Origin: Desulfuromonas thiophila
GTDB taxonomy: Bacteria > Desulfobacterota > Desulfuromonadia > Desulfuromonadales > Desulfuromonadaceae
Direction: 5' to 3'
DNA length: 64,000 bases
Assembly (NCBI RefSeq): GCF_900101955.1
Contig: NZ_FNAQ01000001.1
Span: 62,001 to 126,000, forward strand
Made by a program: the position numbers and the translations under genes. The notes under the pieces are model-generated. The model had not been told where the DNA came from, did no database searches, and was given only the letters and a program-made list of their open reading frames with translations. Shown piece by piece: positions 10,828 to 21,736 of the stretch. Numbering within the stretch: position 1 is the stretch's first letter; every line of letters starts with the position of its first letter.

Positions 10828-11424
10828 ATGGCAACACAACGCTGCGCCCGGATCGAACGCCAGACGGCGGAAACCCGTATTGAACTGAGTCTCTGTCTCG
10901 ACGGCAGCGGCCAGGCCGATATCGTCACCGGGGTGCCTTTCATGGACCACATGCTGTGTCTGCTGGCCGGTCACGGCTTTTTCGATCTGCAGGTGCGCGC
11001 CAGCGGCGATACCGCCGTCGATGATCATCACACGGTGGAGGATCTCGGCATCTGTCTGGGTGAGGCCTTCCGCCAGGCGCTGGGCGATAAAAAGGGCATC
11101 CGCCGCTATGGCCAGTGTCAGTTGCCGATGCATGAGGCCCTGGCCGAGCTGGTGCTCGATTTCTCCGGCCGGCCTTATCTGGTCTATAACGTTGAGCTGC
11201 CCAAGGCCAAGGTCGGCACCTTCGATATCGAACTGGTGGAGGAGTTTCTGGTGGCGTTCTGCAACCATGCCGGCGTCAACCTGCATGTCAACCTGGCCTA
11301 CGGCCGCAATCTGCACCACATCATCGAGGCCATTTTCAAGGGCCTGGGCCGCGCCCTGGACGCGGCGACGGGCTTCGATCCGCGTATCCAGGGGGTGCTG
11401 TCCACCAAGGGCCGGCTGGAGTAG
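10828..11424 (+). CDS. hisB: Imidazoleglycerol-phosphate dehydratase HisB
   Basis: Manganese-dependent dehydration of IGP to imidazole acetol phosphate. The 198-residue protein is the monofunctional form, with no histidinol-phosphatase domain. Metal-binding histidine clusters are visible: [14 protein letters not shown] and [13 protein letters not shown] site precedes ATG 10828. The missing phosphatase (HisN or HisJ type) and the aminotransferase hisC are not in the window. Confidence 0.96.
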   Translation: MATQRCARIERQTAETRIELSLCLDGSGQADIVTGVPFMDHMLCLLAGHGFFDLQVRASGDTAVDDHHTVEDLGICLGEAFRQALGDKKGIRRYGQCQLPMHEALAELVLDFSGRPYLVYNVELPKAKVGTFDIELVEEFLVAFCNHAGVNLHVNLAYGRNLHHIIEAIFKGLGRALDAATGFDPRIQGVLSTKGRLE

Positions 11425-11427
11425 GGC

Positions 11428-12048
11428 ATGATCACCATTGTCGATTACGGCATGGGCAATCTGCGCAGCGTGCAGAAGGCCTTCGAGCATCTGGGCTTCA
11501 GCGCCAGCGTCAGCGCCGATCCGCGCGTCATCGAACGGGCCGAACGGCTGGTGCTGCCCGGTGTCGGCGCCTTCCGCGATTGCATGGCGCAGCTGCGCCA
11601 GGGAGGCTTCATCGACCCGATCCGCCAGCATGTTGCCAGTGGCCGGCCGTTTCTCGGCATCTGCCTGGGCATGCAGGTGTTGTTGAGCCGGAGCAGCGAG
11701 TTCGGCTGCCATGAGGGTCTGGGGCTGATCGCGGGCGAGGTGGTGCGTTTTCCCGCCGATCTGCGGCAGGACGGCGCCGCCCTCAAGGTGCCGCACATGG
11801 GCTGGAACCGGCTGCGCCTCCAGCGCGACTGCCCGCTGCTCAAGGGCGTGGCCGACGGCAGCTACGTCTATTTCGTCCATTCCTATTATGTGGCGCCGCA
11901 CGATCCGGCGGCGGTGCTGACCACCACCGATTACGGTGTGGAATTCTGTTCCGCCCTGTGGCGCGACAATCTGATGGCGACCCAGTTCCACCCGGAAAAG
12001 AGCCAGGCGGTGGGTTTGCGCATTCTGCAGAACTTTGGAGAACTTTAA
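11428..12048 (+). CDS. hisH: Imidazole glycerol phosphate synthase glutaminase subunit HisH
   Basis: Class I glutamine amidotransferase that feeds ammonia to HisF. The catalytic triad is Cys79 (LGICLGMQVL), His188 and Glu190 (QFHPEK). The oxyanion region PGVGAF is present near residue 45. It has 206 residues, starts three bases after the hisB stop, and its own stop abuts the hisA start. Confidence 0.96.
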   Translation: MITIVDYGMGNLRSVQKAFEHLGFSASVSADPRVIERAERLVLPGVGAFRDCMAQLRQGGFIDPIRQHVASGRPFLGICLGMQVLLSRSSEFGCHEGLGLIAGEVVRFPADLRQDGAALKVPHMGWNRLRLQRDCPLLKGVADGSYVYFVHSYYVAPHDPAAVLTTTDYGVEFCSALWRDNLMATQFHPEKSQAVGLRILQNFGEL

Positions 12049-12798
12049 ATGCTGGTGATTCCCGCGATTGACCTCAAGGGTGGCTGCTGTGTGCGGCTGG
12101 AACAGGGCCTGATGGACAAGGACACCGTCTATAACGACGATCCGGCGGCTCAGGCGCGCAGCTGGCAGGAGCAGGGTGCGGAACTGCTGCATCTTGTCGA
12201 TCTCGATGGCGCCTTCGCCGGTGTGCCGAAAAACCGCAACGCCATTGCCGCCATTGTTGCCGCGCTGCAGATTCCGACTCAGTTGGGCGGCGGTATCCGC
12301 GATCTCGAAACCATCGAAGCCTATCTGCGCCTGGGGGTCACCCGGGTGATTCTCGGCACCGTGGCCAAGGAGAATCCCGCCCTGGTGGCCGAGGCCTGCC
12401 GGCTGTTCCCCGGCCGCATTGTGGTGGGTATCGACGCCAAGGAGGGCCGGGTGGCCGTGCGCGGCTGGGCCGATGTGACGGAAAAACGCGCCACCGAGCT
12501 GGCCCGTGAGATGGAAGGGCTGGGCGTCGAGGCCATCATCTACACCGATATCGCCCGCGACGGCATGATGCAGGGGCCGAATCTGGAGGCGACCGCGGCC
12601 CTGGCCGATGCCATTCGCATCCCAGTCATCGCCTCGGGTGGTATCTCCAGCCTGCGTGATATTGAAAATCTGCTGCCGCTGGAGGCGCGCGGTGTCTGTG
12701 GCGCCATTACCGGCAAGGCCATCTACAGTGGTGCCCTCGATCTGCGCCAGGCCATCGCCCTGACCCGCAGCGCCACCGCCGGGGCTGGTCGATGCTGA
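12049..12798 (+). CDS. hisA: Phosphoribosylformimino-AICAR-phosphate isomerase HisA
   Basis: TIM-barrel isomerase (ProFAR to PRFAR). The catalytic acid/base pair is Asp8 (IPAIDLKGG) and Asp129 (GIDAKEG). The phosphate-binding loops LGGGIR and ASGGIS are present in the two half-barrels. At 249 residues it is standard. The ATG follows the hisH TAA directly and its last seven bases overlap hisF. Confidence 0.96.
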   Translation: MLVIPAIDLKGGCCVRLEQGLMDKDTVYNDDPAAQARSWQEQGAELLHLVDLDGAFAGVPKNRNAIAAIVAALQIPTQLGGGIRDLETIEAYLRLGVTRVILGTVAKENPALVAEACRLFPGRIVVGIDAKEGRVAVRGWADVTEKRATELAREMEGLGVEAIIYTDIARDGMMQGPNLEATAALADAIRIPVIASGGISSLRDIENLLPLEARGVCGAITGKAIYSGALDLRQAIALTRSATAGAGRC

Positions 12799-13559
12799 CC
12801 CGTCGCATCATCCCCTGCCTGGATGTCAAGGATGGCCGCGTGGTCAAGGGCGTTCAGTTTGTCGGTCTGCGCGATGCCGGTGATCCGGTGGAGGCGGCCA
12901 TGGCCTACGACGCCCAGGGCGCCGACGAGCTGACCTTTCTCGATATCACCGCTTCCAGCGACAAGCGCGGCATCATTCTCGATGTGGTGGCGCGCACCGC
13001 CGAATGCGTTTTCATGCCGCTGACTGTTGGCGGCGGCGTGCGCGAGATCGCCGACATTCGCAATCTGCTCAATGCCGGCGCTGACAAGGTGTCCATCAAT
13101 ACCGCCGCCGTGCATCGGCCGGATTTTGTCCGTGAGGCCGCCGAACGCTTTGGCAGCCAGTGCATTGTGGTGGCCATCGACGCCCGGCGCGTGCCGGACA
13201 GCCAGCCGCAGCGCTGGGAGGTGTTCACCCACGGCGGTCGCAACGGCACCGGCATCGACGCGGTGGATTGGGCACGGCGCATGGAGGCCTATGGCGCCGG
13301 TGAGATTCTGCTTACCTCGATGGACTGCGACGGCACCAAGAACGGTTACGACCTGGCCCTGACCCGGGCGGTGAGCGACGCCGTCACCATTCCGGTCATT
13401 GCCTCCGGCGGTGTCGGTAATCTTGAACATATTCGCCAGGGCCTTGACGAAGGCGGCGCCAGCGCGGCGCTGGCGGCCAGCATCTTCCACTTCCGTGAAT
13501 ACAGCATCGCCGAATGCAAGGACTACCTGCGCCAGCACGGCGTGCCGGTGCGACTGTGA
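12792..13559 (+). CDS. hisF: Imidazole glycerol phosphate synthase cyclase subunit HisF
   Basis: TIM-barrel cyclase that uses HisH-derived ammonia to form IGP and AICAR. Asp11 ([14 protein letters not shown]) and Asp130 (AIDARRV) are the catalytic residues. The VGGGVRE and ASGGVGN loops bind the phosphates. It has 255 residues and overlaps hisA by seven bases, implying coupled translation. Confidence 0.97.
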   Translation: MLTRRIIPCLDVKDGRVVKGVQFVGLRDAGDPVEAAMAYDAQGADELTFLDITASSDKRGIILDVVARTAECVFMPLTVGGGVREIADIRNLLNAGADKVSINTAAVHRPDFVREAAERFGSQCIVVAIDARRVPDSQPQRWEVFTHGGRNGTGIDAVDWARRMEAYGAGEILLTSMDCDGTKNGYDLALTRAVSDAVTIPVIASGGVGNLEHIRQGLDEGGASAALAASIFHFREYSIAECKDYLRQHGVPVRL

Positions 13560-13593
13560 TTGCGGTGATTGATTTCTGCCATAGGAGCCGGTG

Positions 13594-14286
13594 ATGTCTC
13601 TGCTGGAACAGCTTAAATTCGACGCCCAGGGCCTGCTGCCCTGCATCACTCAGGATGCCGCCACCGGCGAGGTGCTGATGCTGGCCTATATGAATGCTGA
13701 AGCGGTTGAAAATACGCTTAAAACCGGCAAGGTGCATTACTACAGCCGGTCGCGTGGCCGCCAGTGGCTCAAGGGCGAATCCTCCGGCCATTTTCAGCTG
13801 GTGCGGCAGATCCGTTACGATTGTGATGGTGACTGCCTGCTGATCCAGGTTGAGCAGATCGGTGCCGCCTGTCATACCGGCCGCCACTCCTGTTTCTATT
13901 CGCGCTGGGACGGCGACCAGGTGGCCATTGAGGGTGCTCCCACGGTTGACGCCACGGCGCTCTATGCCCGCACGGACATTCTCGACGCGGTTTACCATGT
14001 CATTCAGGATCGGCGCCGCAATCCGACAGAGAAATCCTATGTTCACAGTCTGTTCACCAAGGGACTGGACAAGATTCTCAGCAAGGTCGGCGAAGAGGCG
14101 ACCGAAACGGCCGTGGCCGGCAAGGGCGGTGATCGCGACGAGCTGATCTATGAACTGGCCGATCTGCAGTTTCATCTGCTGGTGCTGCAGGCCTGGTACG
14201 ATCTGCCGCCGGAGCGGGTCTATGCGGAACTGCGCCGCCGTTTCGGCCAGTCCGGCATCGAGGAAAAACAATCGCGAACCCAATAA
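13594..14286 (+). CDS. hisIE: Bifunctional phosphoribosyl-AMP cyclohydrolase / phosphoribosyl-ATP pyrophosphatase
   Basis: A 230-residue fusion. The N-terminal half is the zinc/magnesium cyclohydrolase HisI, with [11 protein letters not shown], the metal site DCDGDCLL and the [10 protein letters not shown] zinc cysteines. The C-terminal half (about 125-225) is the MazG-like pyrophosphatase HisE, with [18 protein letters not shown] and [13 protein letters not shown]. The two catalyse steps 3 and 2 of the pathway. ATG 13594 is preferred over GTG 13591 because of its spacing from AGGAG. It is the last his gene of the operon. Confidence 0.96.
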   Translation: MSLLEQLKFDAQGLLPCITQDAATGEVLMLAYMNAEAVENTLKTGKVHYYSRSRGRQWLKGESSGHFQLVRQIRYDCDGDCLLIQVEQIGAACHTGRHSCFYSRWDGDQVAIEGAPTVDATALYARTDILDAVYHVIQDRRRNPTEKSYVHSLFTKGLDKILSKVGEEATETAVAGKGGDRDELIYELADLQFHLLVLQAWYDLPPERVYAELRRRFGQSGIEEKQSRTQ

Positions 14287-14323
14287 CGCCGGCCGGCCCA
14301 CCGGCCGCCGCAGGAGAGAGCTC

Positions 14324-14770
14324 ATGAGTTTGCAGGAGCAGTTGAACGACGCCATGAAGGAGGCCATGCGGGCCAAGGAAAGTCTGCGGCTCAATACCAT
14401 CCGCATGATTCGCACGGCGGTAAAGAATGCCGAGATCGATCAGCGGCGGTCGCTGGAAGACGCCGAGATCATCGCTGTCATGGCCACCCTGGTGAAGCAG
14501 CGGCGCGAGTCGGCCCAGATGTACCGCGACAACGGCCGTACCGACCTGGCTGAAAAAGAGGAACTGGAAATCGCCGTGGTGCAGCAGTTTTTGCCCCAGC
14601 CGCTGACGGATGCCGAGCTGACCGCCCTGATCGAGCAAACCGTCACGGAACTGGGTGCCAGTTCGCTGAAGGATCTGGGCGCGGTGATGAAGGTACTCAG
14701 CGAGGCCACTCGCGGTCGCGCCGAGGGTCGCGTGGTCAGCGAACGGGTGCGCGCCCGCCTGGGCGCCTGA
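14324..14770 (+). CDS. GatB/YqeY domain protein
   Basis: A 148-residue stand-alone YqeY protein, homologous to the tail domain of GatB and presumed to bind tRNA or help tRNA-dependent amidation; its precise role is not established. Motifs: LNTIRMIRTAVKNAEID, MATLVKQRRESAQMY and LSEATRGRAEGRVVSERVR. ATG 14324 follows a CAGGAG site. It usually neighbours rpsU or dnaG; here it leads the cvpA-mutS2-dnaG-rpoD block. Confidence 0.92.
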   Translation: MSLQEQLNDAMKEAMRAKESLRLNTIRMIRTAVKNAEIDQRRSLEDAEIIAVMATLVKQRRESAQMYRDNGRTDLAEKEELEIAVVQQFLPQPLTDAELTALIEQTVTELGASSLKDLGAVMKVLSEATRGRAEGRVVSERVRARLGA

Positions 14771-14791
14771 AGCATCCGCGGGAGATAACGC

Positions 14792-15289
14792 GTGGCGATG
14801 AACAGCCTCGATCTGGTGCTTCTGGTCATTCTGACCCTGTTCGCCCTCAAGGGAGCCCTGCGCGGTCTGTTGCGCGAGGTCTGCTCGCTGGTCGGTCTGC
14901 TGGCGGCGACCCTGGTGGCCAGCAGCTTTTACGCGCCGCTGGCCAGCCAGCTGCAGCAGTGGTTGCAGTTGCCGCTGCTGTTGTGCGTGACGCTGGTGGT
15001 ACTGCTGCTGTTCCTGCTGACCATGGCGTTTTTTGCCGCTCTCGGGGCGTTGCTGTCGCGCGTGGTGCGGCTGCTGTTTCTTGGCTGGTTCAACCGGGTG
15101 CTGGGCGCCCTGTTCGGGCTGACCCAGGGATTGGTGCTGCTGGCGCTGGTGCTGTACGGTCTGGCCCAGATCCCGCTGCCCGAACTGGTCCAGCCGGCCT
15201 TCCGCCGGTCGCAGCTGCGGCCGGCCTTTGTCGATCTGGGAGAAGATCTGCTGCGCCATGGTCGTACCGTCCTTGAACAGCGGCGCTGA
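14792..15289 (+). CDS. CvpA family membrane protein
   Basis: A 165-residue inner-membrane protein with about four hydrophobic segments. The family is named for colicin V production, but its general role is poorly defined. GTG 14792 is seven bases after GGAG, while ATG 14798 is also possible. It starts MNSLDLVLLVILTLFALKG, a typical CvpA N-terminus. Its 3' end overlaps the mutS2 start. Confidence 0.85.
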   Translation: MAMNSLDLVLLVILTLFALKGALRGLLREVCSLVGLLAATLVASSFYAPLASQLQQWLQLPLLLCVTLVVLLLFLLTMAFFAALGALLSRVVRLLFLGWFNRVLGALFGLTQGLVLLALVLYGLAQIPLPELVQPAFRRSQLRPAFVDLGEDLLRHGRTVLEQRR

Positions 15290-17672
15290 CCGGCCGCCCG
15301 AGCGGTTGCGCGACAGCAGCCTGCGGGCGCTCGAATTCGACAAGCTGATCGACCTGCTGGCCACCTTCACGGTGACGCCGCCGGGGCGTTGCTTTGTCGA
15401 ACGGTTGCGCCCGTTGCGCCCGCGTATCGAGGTCGAGCCGGCGCTGCAACGGGTGATGGAGGCGCGCGCGCTGCTGGAAGCCCAGGGCGCGCCGCCGCTG
15501 GGCGGCAGTGCCGATCTGGCCGCCATTCTCGATCAGAGCCGGGCTGTCGGCAGCTTTCTGCCGCCGGCAGCGCTGCTGCTGGTGGCCGACAGCGCCGAGG
15601 CTGCCCAGGCCTGCCGTCGTTATTTCGGCAACGTCGGGCAGAGTCCGCTGCTGGCTGAACTGGCGAGCGGGCTGGAACCGCTGCCGGACTTGAGCCGTGC
15701 CATCCGTCGCAGTATCGGCAGTGGCGGCGAGGTCCGCGACGAAGCCTCCTGGCAGCTGGCCGATCTGCGTCAGCAGAGCAAAAATCTGCGCCAGAGCCTG
15801 CGGACGGCCCTTGAAAGCCTGTTGCAGCGCGGCGATCTGGCCGGCGCCTTTCAGGATCAGATTGTCACCGAACGCAATGGGCGCTATGTGGTGCCGGTGC
15901 GGGCCGATCACCGGGGCCAGGTCAAGGGTTTCATTCACGATGAATCGGCCAGCGGCCAGACCCTGTTCATTGAGCCGGAGCAGGTGCTTGAACGCAACAA
16001 TCAGCTGCAGTCGCTACTGCGTGCCGAACAGCGCGAGATCGAACGCATTCTGCTGGCGCTGGCCGAGCAGGTACGGCAGCAGCGCGCCGCTCTGGCGGCC
16101 AATCAGGCCCTGCTGGCACAGCTTGATGGCTGCGCGGCCCTGGCCCGCTTTGCCCGCCTGACCGATGCCGTGGCGCCGCAGCTGACCGACAAGCGTCAGC
16201 TGGAGCTGGAGCAGGCCCGCCATCCGTTGCTGTTGCTGCAGCTTGATGGCACGCCGCGCAGTCAGCCGGCCGTCGCCGTCGATCTGCGGCTCGGGCGCGA
16301 CAGCGACACCCTGATCATCAGCGGGCCCAACACCGGCGGCAAGAGCGTTGCCCTCAAGACCCTGGGCCTGCTGTTTTTGATGGTGTCGGCTGGTATTCCG
16401 GTGCCCTGCGCGCCGCACAGTCGGGTCTATCTGTTCCGGCGGGTGTTCGCCGACATCGGTGACGCCCAGAGTATCGAAAGCGACCTGTCGACCTTTTCCG
16501 GCCATCTGGTGCGTCTGCGCCGCATTCTGCGGGCGGCCGACAGCCAGTCGCTGGTTCTGCTCGACGAGGCCGGCACCGGCACCGATCCGGCCGAGGGTGG
16601 CGCTCTGGCGCTGGCGGTGCTCGATCATTTGCGTGGTTGTGGTGCCCGCACGGTGGTCACCACCCATCTCAATCTGATCAAGGGCTACGCCTATCTGCAT
16701 CCGCGGGTACAGAACGCGGCGGTGGAGTTCGATCCTGATACCCTGGCGCCGACCTATCGGCTGCACTATGGTGTCCCCGGATCGAGCAGCGCCCTGACCA
16801 TTGCCCGCCGGCTGGGACTGCCGGCCAGGGTCTTGCAGCGGGCCGAGGAGTACCTGGGCAGTCAGGAGCGCGACAGTCTGGCGGTGGTGGAGCGCCTTAA
16901 CGCCCTCTACAGTGAACTGACCGGTCAGCGCGAGGAAACCGCCCGCCTGCTGGGGCAGGCACGGTTGGAACGTGACAAGCGCCGTCAGCTGCTGGAGGCC
17001 TTCGAGCGCCAGCGTGGCAGCCTGCTGGAGCGGGCGCGGCGCCAGGCTGAACAGACCGTAAGCGAGACGCGCCAGAAGATGCGTGAGCTGCTGCGGCAGG
17101 CGCGTGAGCTGGGCGCTGCGGGTGGGCGGGAGCAGGCGGCGCTGATGCAGCAGCTGCACCAGCAGGCGGCCGAGTTGCGGCCGCTGGCCAGCCCGGCGCG
17201 GCAGGCGCCGGCGCCGCAGGAGCTGAAAGCGGGCGAACTGGTGCGGGTGGTGGCGCTGGATGCCGAGGCCGAGGTACTGCGTTGCAGCGGTACGCAGGCG
17301 GAACTGAGTGTGCAGGGCAAGCGCCTGCGGTTGCCGCTGACGGCGCTGGAAGCCTTCCGCCCCCGCCGCTTTGCCGCCAGTGGCGCGCCGGTGCGGGCCC
17401 GCCGGCCGGAAGGCCGCGACGACTTCAGCCCCCAGATCAACCTGATCGGCTGCCGGGTGGAAGAGGCCCTGCCCCAGGTCGAACGGCTGATTGACGACGC
17501 CTTGCTGCATAACTGGCGCCAGGTCAGCGTGGTGCATGGCCACGGCAGCGGTGCCTTGCGCCAGGCCATTCAGCAACTGCTGGCCGGCCATCGGGCGGTG
17601 ACGGCTTTTCATGCCGCCGACACGGCCCAGGGCGGTACCGGCGTTACCCTGATTGAACTGGGTGACGCCTAG
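15258..17672 (+). CDS. mutS2: Endonuclease MutS2
   Basis: MutS-like ATPase with a C-terminal Smr nuclease domain, implicated in suppressing recombination and in rescuing collided ribosomes. It has Walker A GPNTGGKS, Walker B LVLLDEAGTGTDP, a glutamine- and arginine-rich coiled coil around residues 530-620, and the Smr domain at the C-terminus (LIGCRVEEALPQVERLIDDA, VVHGHGSGALR). The N-terminal mismatch-recognition domain of MutS1 is absent, as expected. The start ATG 15258 overlaps cvpA by 32 bases; no clear ribosome site separates it from nearby candidates. Confidence 0.93.
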   Translation: MVVPSLNSGADRPPERLRDSSLRALEFDKLIDLLATFTVTPPGRCFVERLRPLRPRIEVEPALQRVMEARALLEAQGAPPLGGSADLAAILDQSRAVGSFLPPAALLLVADSAEAAQACRRYFGNVGQSPLLAELASGLEPLPDLSRAIRRSIGSGGEVRDEASWQLADLRQQSKNLRQSLRTALESLLQRGDLAGAFQDQIVTERNGRYVVPVRADHRGQVKGFIHDESASGQTLFIEPEQVLERNNQLQSLLRAEQREIERILLALAEQVRQQRAALAANQALLAQLDGCAALARFARLTDAVAPQLTDKRQLELEQARHPLLLLQLDGTPRSQPAVAVDLRLGRDSDTLIISGPNTGGKSVALKTLGLLFLMVSAGIPVPCAPHSRVYLFRRVFADIGDAQSIESDLSTFSGHLVRLRRILRAADSQSLVLLDEAGTGTDPAEGGALALAVLDHLRGCGARTVVTTHLNLIKGYAYLHPRVQNAAVEFDPDTLAPTYRLHYGVPGSSSALTIARRLGLPARVLQRAEEYLGSQERDSLAVVERLNALYSELTGQREETARLLGQARLERDKRRQLLEAFERQRGSLLERARRQAEQTVSETRQKMRELLRQARELGAAGGREQAALMQQLHQQAAELRPLASPARQAPAPQELKAGELVRVVALDAEAEVLRCSGTQAELSVQGKRLRLPLTALEAFRPRRFAASGAPVRARRPEGRDDFSPQINLIGCRVEEALPQVERLIDDALLHNWRQVSVVHGHGSGALRQAIQQLLAGHRAVTAFHAADTAQGGTGVTLIELGDA

Positions 17673-17679
17673 CCGGGAT

Positions 17680-17711
17680 GGTGCACAAGTCCCGTCGAGG
17701 GTTTTTGCACC
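17680..17711 (+). terminator. Hairpin between mutS2 and dnaG
   Basis: GGTGCA and TGCACC arms enclose an inner TCCC/GGG stem followed by TTTTT. It may partly terminate mutS2 transcripts; the T-run is inside the outer stem, so function is uncertain. Confidence 0.4.
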
Positions 17712-17756
17712 GCTGCCCTTTGCTGGTAGGCGCGAAGGCGGGCGCCAAAGGATCAT

Positions 17757-19661
17757 ATGACTGGCCGTATCCCCGAGCATCTGATCGAACAGATCCGTGA
17801 GCAGACCGACATTGTCGAGTTGGTGGGGGAATACGTCCAGCTTAAGCATTCGGGCGACAACCATCTGGGGCTGTGTCCGTTTCATCAGGAAAAGACGCCG
17901 TCATTCAACGTCAACGGCAGCCGGCAGATCTTCCACTGCTTTGGCTGCGATGCCGGTGGCAACGTGTTCAGTTTTCTGATGCGCATGGAGGGGCTGAGCT
18001 TTCCCGAGGCGGTGCGGCGGCTGGCGGCGCGAGTCGGTATCGCCATCGAAACCGACCAGCCCTCGCCGCGCCAGCGCCAGGAACAGCTGCTGCGCCAGCG
18101 GCGGCGTGATCTGCTGGAACTGGCGGCACGCCATTACCGCCAGCAGCTGGCCGATCCGGCACAGGGCGCGGCGGCACGCGACTACCTTGCGCGGCGCGGT
18201 TTCAAGCCGCCGGTGATCGAGCGTTTTGGCCTGGGCTATGCCGGGCCGGCCTGGGACGGTCTGGTGCGGGCGCTGACCGCTGCCGGCGCCGATCTGGCTC
18301 TGGCCCGCGAACTGGGCCTGATCCGGCCGGGGCGGGAAGGGCGGGGGGATTACGATCTGTTCCGTGCCCGGCTGCTGTTTCCGATTGGCGATCTGGCCGG
18401 ACAGCCGCTGGCCTTTGGCGGCCGGCGGCTGGACAATGAGCTGCCCAAATACATCAACTCGCCCGAATCGCCGCTGTACCGCAAGAGCCAGACCCTCTAT
18501 GGCCTCTGTCAGGCCAAGGCGGCCATGCGGCGCGAACGGCGGGTGGTGGTGGTGGAGGGCTATTTCGATGTGCTGGCCCTTTCCCAGGCCGGCATCGAAG
18601 CGGTAGTGGCCACCTGCGGCACGGCCTTGACGGAGGAACACGCCCGCCTGTTGCGGCGCTATGTCGACCGTGTGCTGTTGCTGTTCGATCAGGATGCCGC
18701 CGGCCAGAAAGCCGGTCTGCGCGCCCTGCCGCAGCTGCTGGCGACCGGTTTGCAGGTGCAGAGCCTGCGCCTGCCGGCCGGCGATGACCCCGATTCCTGT
18801 GTCCAGCGCGAGGGCGCCGCAGCCTTCGAACAACGATTGGCGCAGGCCCAGTCGGCTCTGGATGCCGAAATGGAGCGGCAACTGAGCGCGGCTTCTTCGG
18901 CCGAGGCGCAGTCCCGTGCCATCGAGGGGCTGCTGACGTTGATCCGGGCCGTGCCGGGTGCTATCGAACGTGCCCTGCATCTGCAGGCATTGGCGCAACG
19001 CAGTGGCTTGCCGCTTGAGCTGCTGCAGCAGCAGCTGGAGGCGCCGGCACCCGCAGCGGTCACGCCAGCGCGCACGGAGCGGCCCGCCGGCAGCACCCCG
19101 TCGCCGCCCCCACCCCCACCGGACGAGGAGCCTCCCTGGCTGGCGGCCGCCGCTCTGCCGCCGGAACCGCCGGAGGATTTGCCGCCGCTGGCGGCGCTGC
19201 CAGCGCCGGCGCCGGTGCCGGTGCCGGACAAGATCCAGCTGTGGTTGCTGCGCCTGCTGCTGCAGGAAAAAAACCTGGCCGGGGCGGTGCTGCAGGAAGG
19301 GATCGACCAGCTGTTTGCCGCGCCGCCGGCGCGCCAGCTGGCTGCGGCGCTGATTCAGGCCGGACAGCAGGGGGAGGATGCCCGATCCCTGCTCGAACAG
19401 CTTGGCAGCGGTGAGGAACTGCGCCCCTGGTGTCGCCAGTTGCTGGCGGACGGCGCGCCGCTGCACGAGGATGTGGAGAAGAGTTTTGCCGACTGTCGCC
19501 AAGCGGTGCGTCAGGGCCAGTTGAAGCAGCGCCGCAGTGCGCTGCACGCGCAGATGCGCGAGGCCGAAGCCCGGGGTGACAGCGCGCAACAGATGGCCTG
19601 TCTGCAGGAGCTGACCGAAATCAATCGGCAGCTGAAAAATCGCAACGGCATGTCAGAATAA
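17757..19661 (+). CDS. dnaG: DNA primase DnaG
   Basis: Makes RNA primers at the replication fork. The N-terminal CHC2 zinc finger uses Cys40, His43, Cys61 and Cys64. The TOPRIM catalytic core has VVVVEGYFDVL and LLFDQDAAGQ. The C-terminal helical domain (from about 495) would bind the DnaB helicase. Between them is an unusually proline- and alanine-rich linker (about residues 430-490, with six prolines in a row) that is longer than in E. coli DnaG. The gene sits just upstream of rpoD, a very conserved pairing; a GAGCGGC/GCCGCTC hairpin lies between them. Confidence 0.97.
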   Translation: MTGRIPEHLIEQIREQTDIVELVGEYVQLKHSGDNHLGLCPFHQEKTPSFNVNGSRQIFHCFGCDAGGNVFSFLMRMEGLSFPEAVRRLAARVGIAIETDQPSPRQRQEQLLRQRRRDLLELAARHYRQQLADPAQGAAARDYLARRGFKPPVIERFGLGYAGPAWDGLVRALTAAGADLALARELGLIRPGREGRGDYDLFRARLLFPIGDLAGQPLAFGGRRLDNELPKYINSPESPLYRKSQTLYGLCQAKAAMRRERRVVVVEGYFDVLALSQAGIEAVVATCGTALTEEHARLLRRYVDRVLLLFDQDAAGQKAGLRALPQLLATGLQVQSLRLPAGDDPDSCVQREGAAAFEQRLAQAQSALDAEMERQLSAASSAEAQSRAIEGLLTLIRAVPGAIERALHLQALAQRSGLPLELLQQQLEAPAPAAVTPARTERPAGSTPSPPPPPPDEEPPWLAAAALPPEPPEDLPPLAALPAPAPVPVPDKIQLWLLRLLLQEKNLAGAVLQEGIDQLFAAPPARQLAAALIQAGQQGEDARSLLEQLGSGEELRPWCRQLLADGAPLHEDVEKSFADCRQAVRQGQLKQRRSALHAQMREAEARGDSAQQMACLQELTEINRQLKNRNGMSE

Positions 19662-19699
19662 AGAGCGGCACAGGGCCGCTCGACGGGAGATGACAGACT

Positions 19700-21460
<1,761 letters not shown>

Positions 21461-21480
21461 GGCCGCCCGCTAAAAAAGGC

Positions 21481-21509
21481 TTGACCTCTGAGTTTTGGTG
21501 CGATATAAA
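21481..21509 (+). promoter_or_regulatory. Promoter of the initiator tRNA gene
   Basis: TTGACC (-35, 21481-21486), a 17-base spacer and TATAAA (-10, 21504-21509). The predicted start near 21516 is 16 bases before the mature tRNA. It is one of the clearest sigma-70 promoters in the window. Confidence 0.75.
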
Positions 21510-21531
21510 TAACACCCTTTACAGCAACTGA

Positions 21532-21608
<77 letters not shown>

Positions 21609-21618
21609 TCATACAGAG

Positions 21619-21657
21619 AAAAAGCCGCCTGATGCCTATGCATCAGGCGGCTTTTTT
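21619..21657 (+). terminator. Terminator of the tRNA-fMet gene
   Basis: A 16-bp stem starting AAAAAGCCGCCTGATG, a six-base loop and a T6 run (21652-21657). It is a strong intrinsic terminator, and the A-run on the other arm makes it work in reverse too. Confidence 0.9.
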
Positions 21658-21736
21658 GTGTGCAAGACGGAAATCGCATTTTCGGCTTGCGTCGTTGAAA
21701 AAGCCCCGGATGGGACGTTTTCAACCTCTTGTTAGG
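21654..21736. repeat. Dispersed hairpin element, copy D (right half only)
   Basis: It starts within the T-run of the tRNA terminator at TTTTGTGTGCAAGACGG and continues with the same GCATTTTCGGCTTGCGTCG segment and GTTGAAAAAGCCCC terminator stem as copies A and B. It ends CAACCTCTTGTTAGG, and the stop codon (TAA) of the minus-strand GGDEF-EAL gene lies in this end. The left half of the element is missing. Confidence 0.75.

Noticed and set aside
9499-12192. Very long minus-strand open frame (897 codons) across the his operon
   Set aside because: It is antisense to hisD, hisB and hisH, which have intact family motifs; GC-rich third positions keep the opposite frame open. The translation resembles no family.
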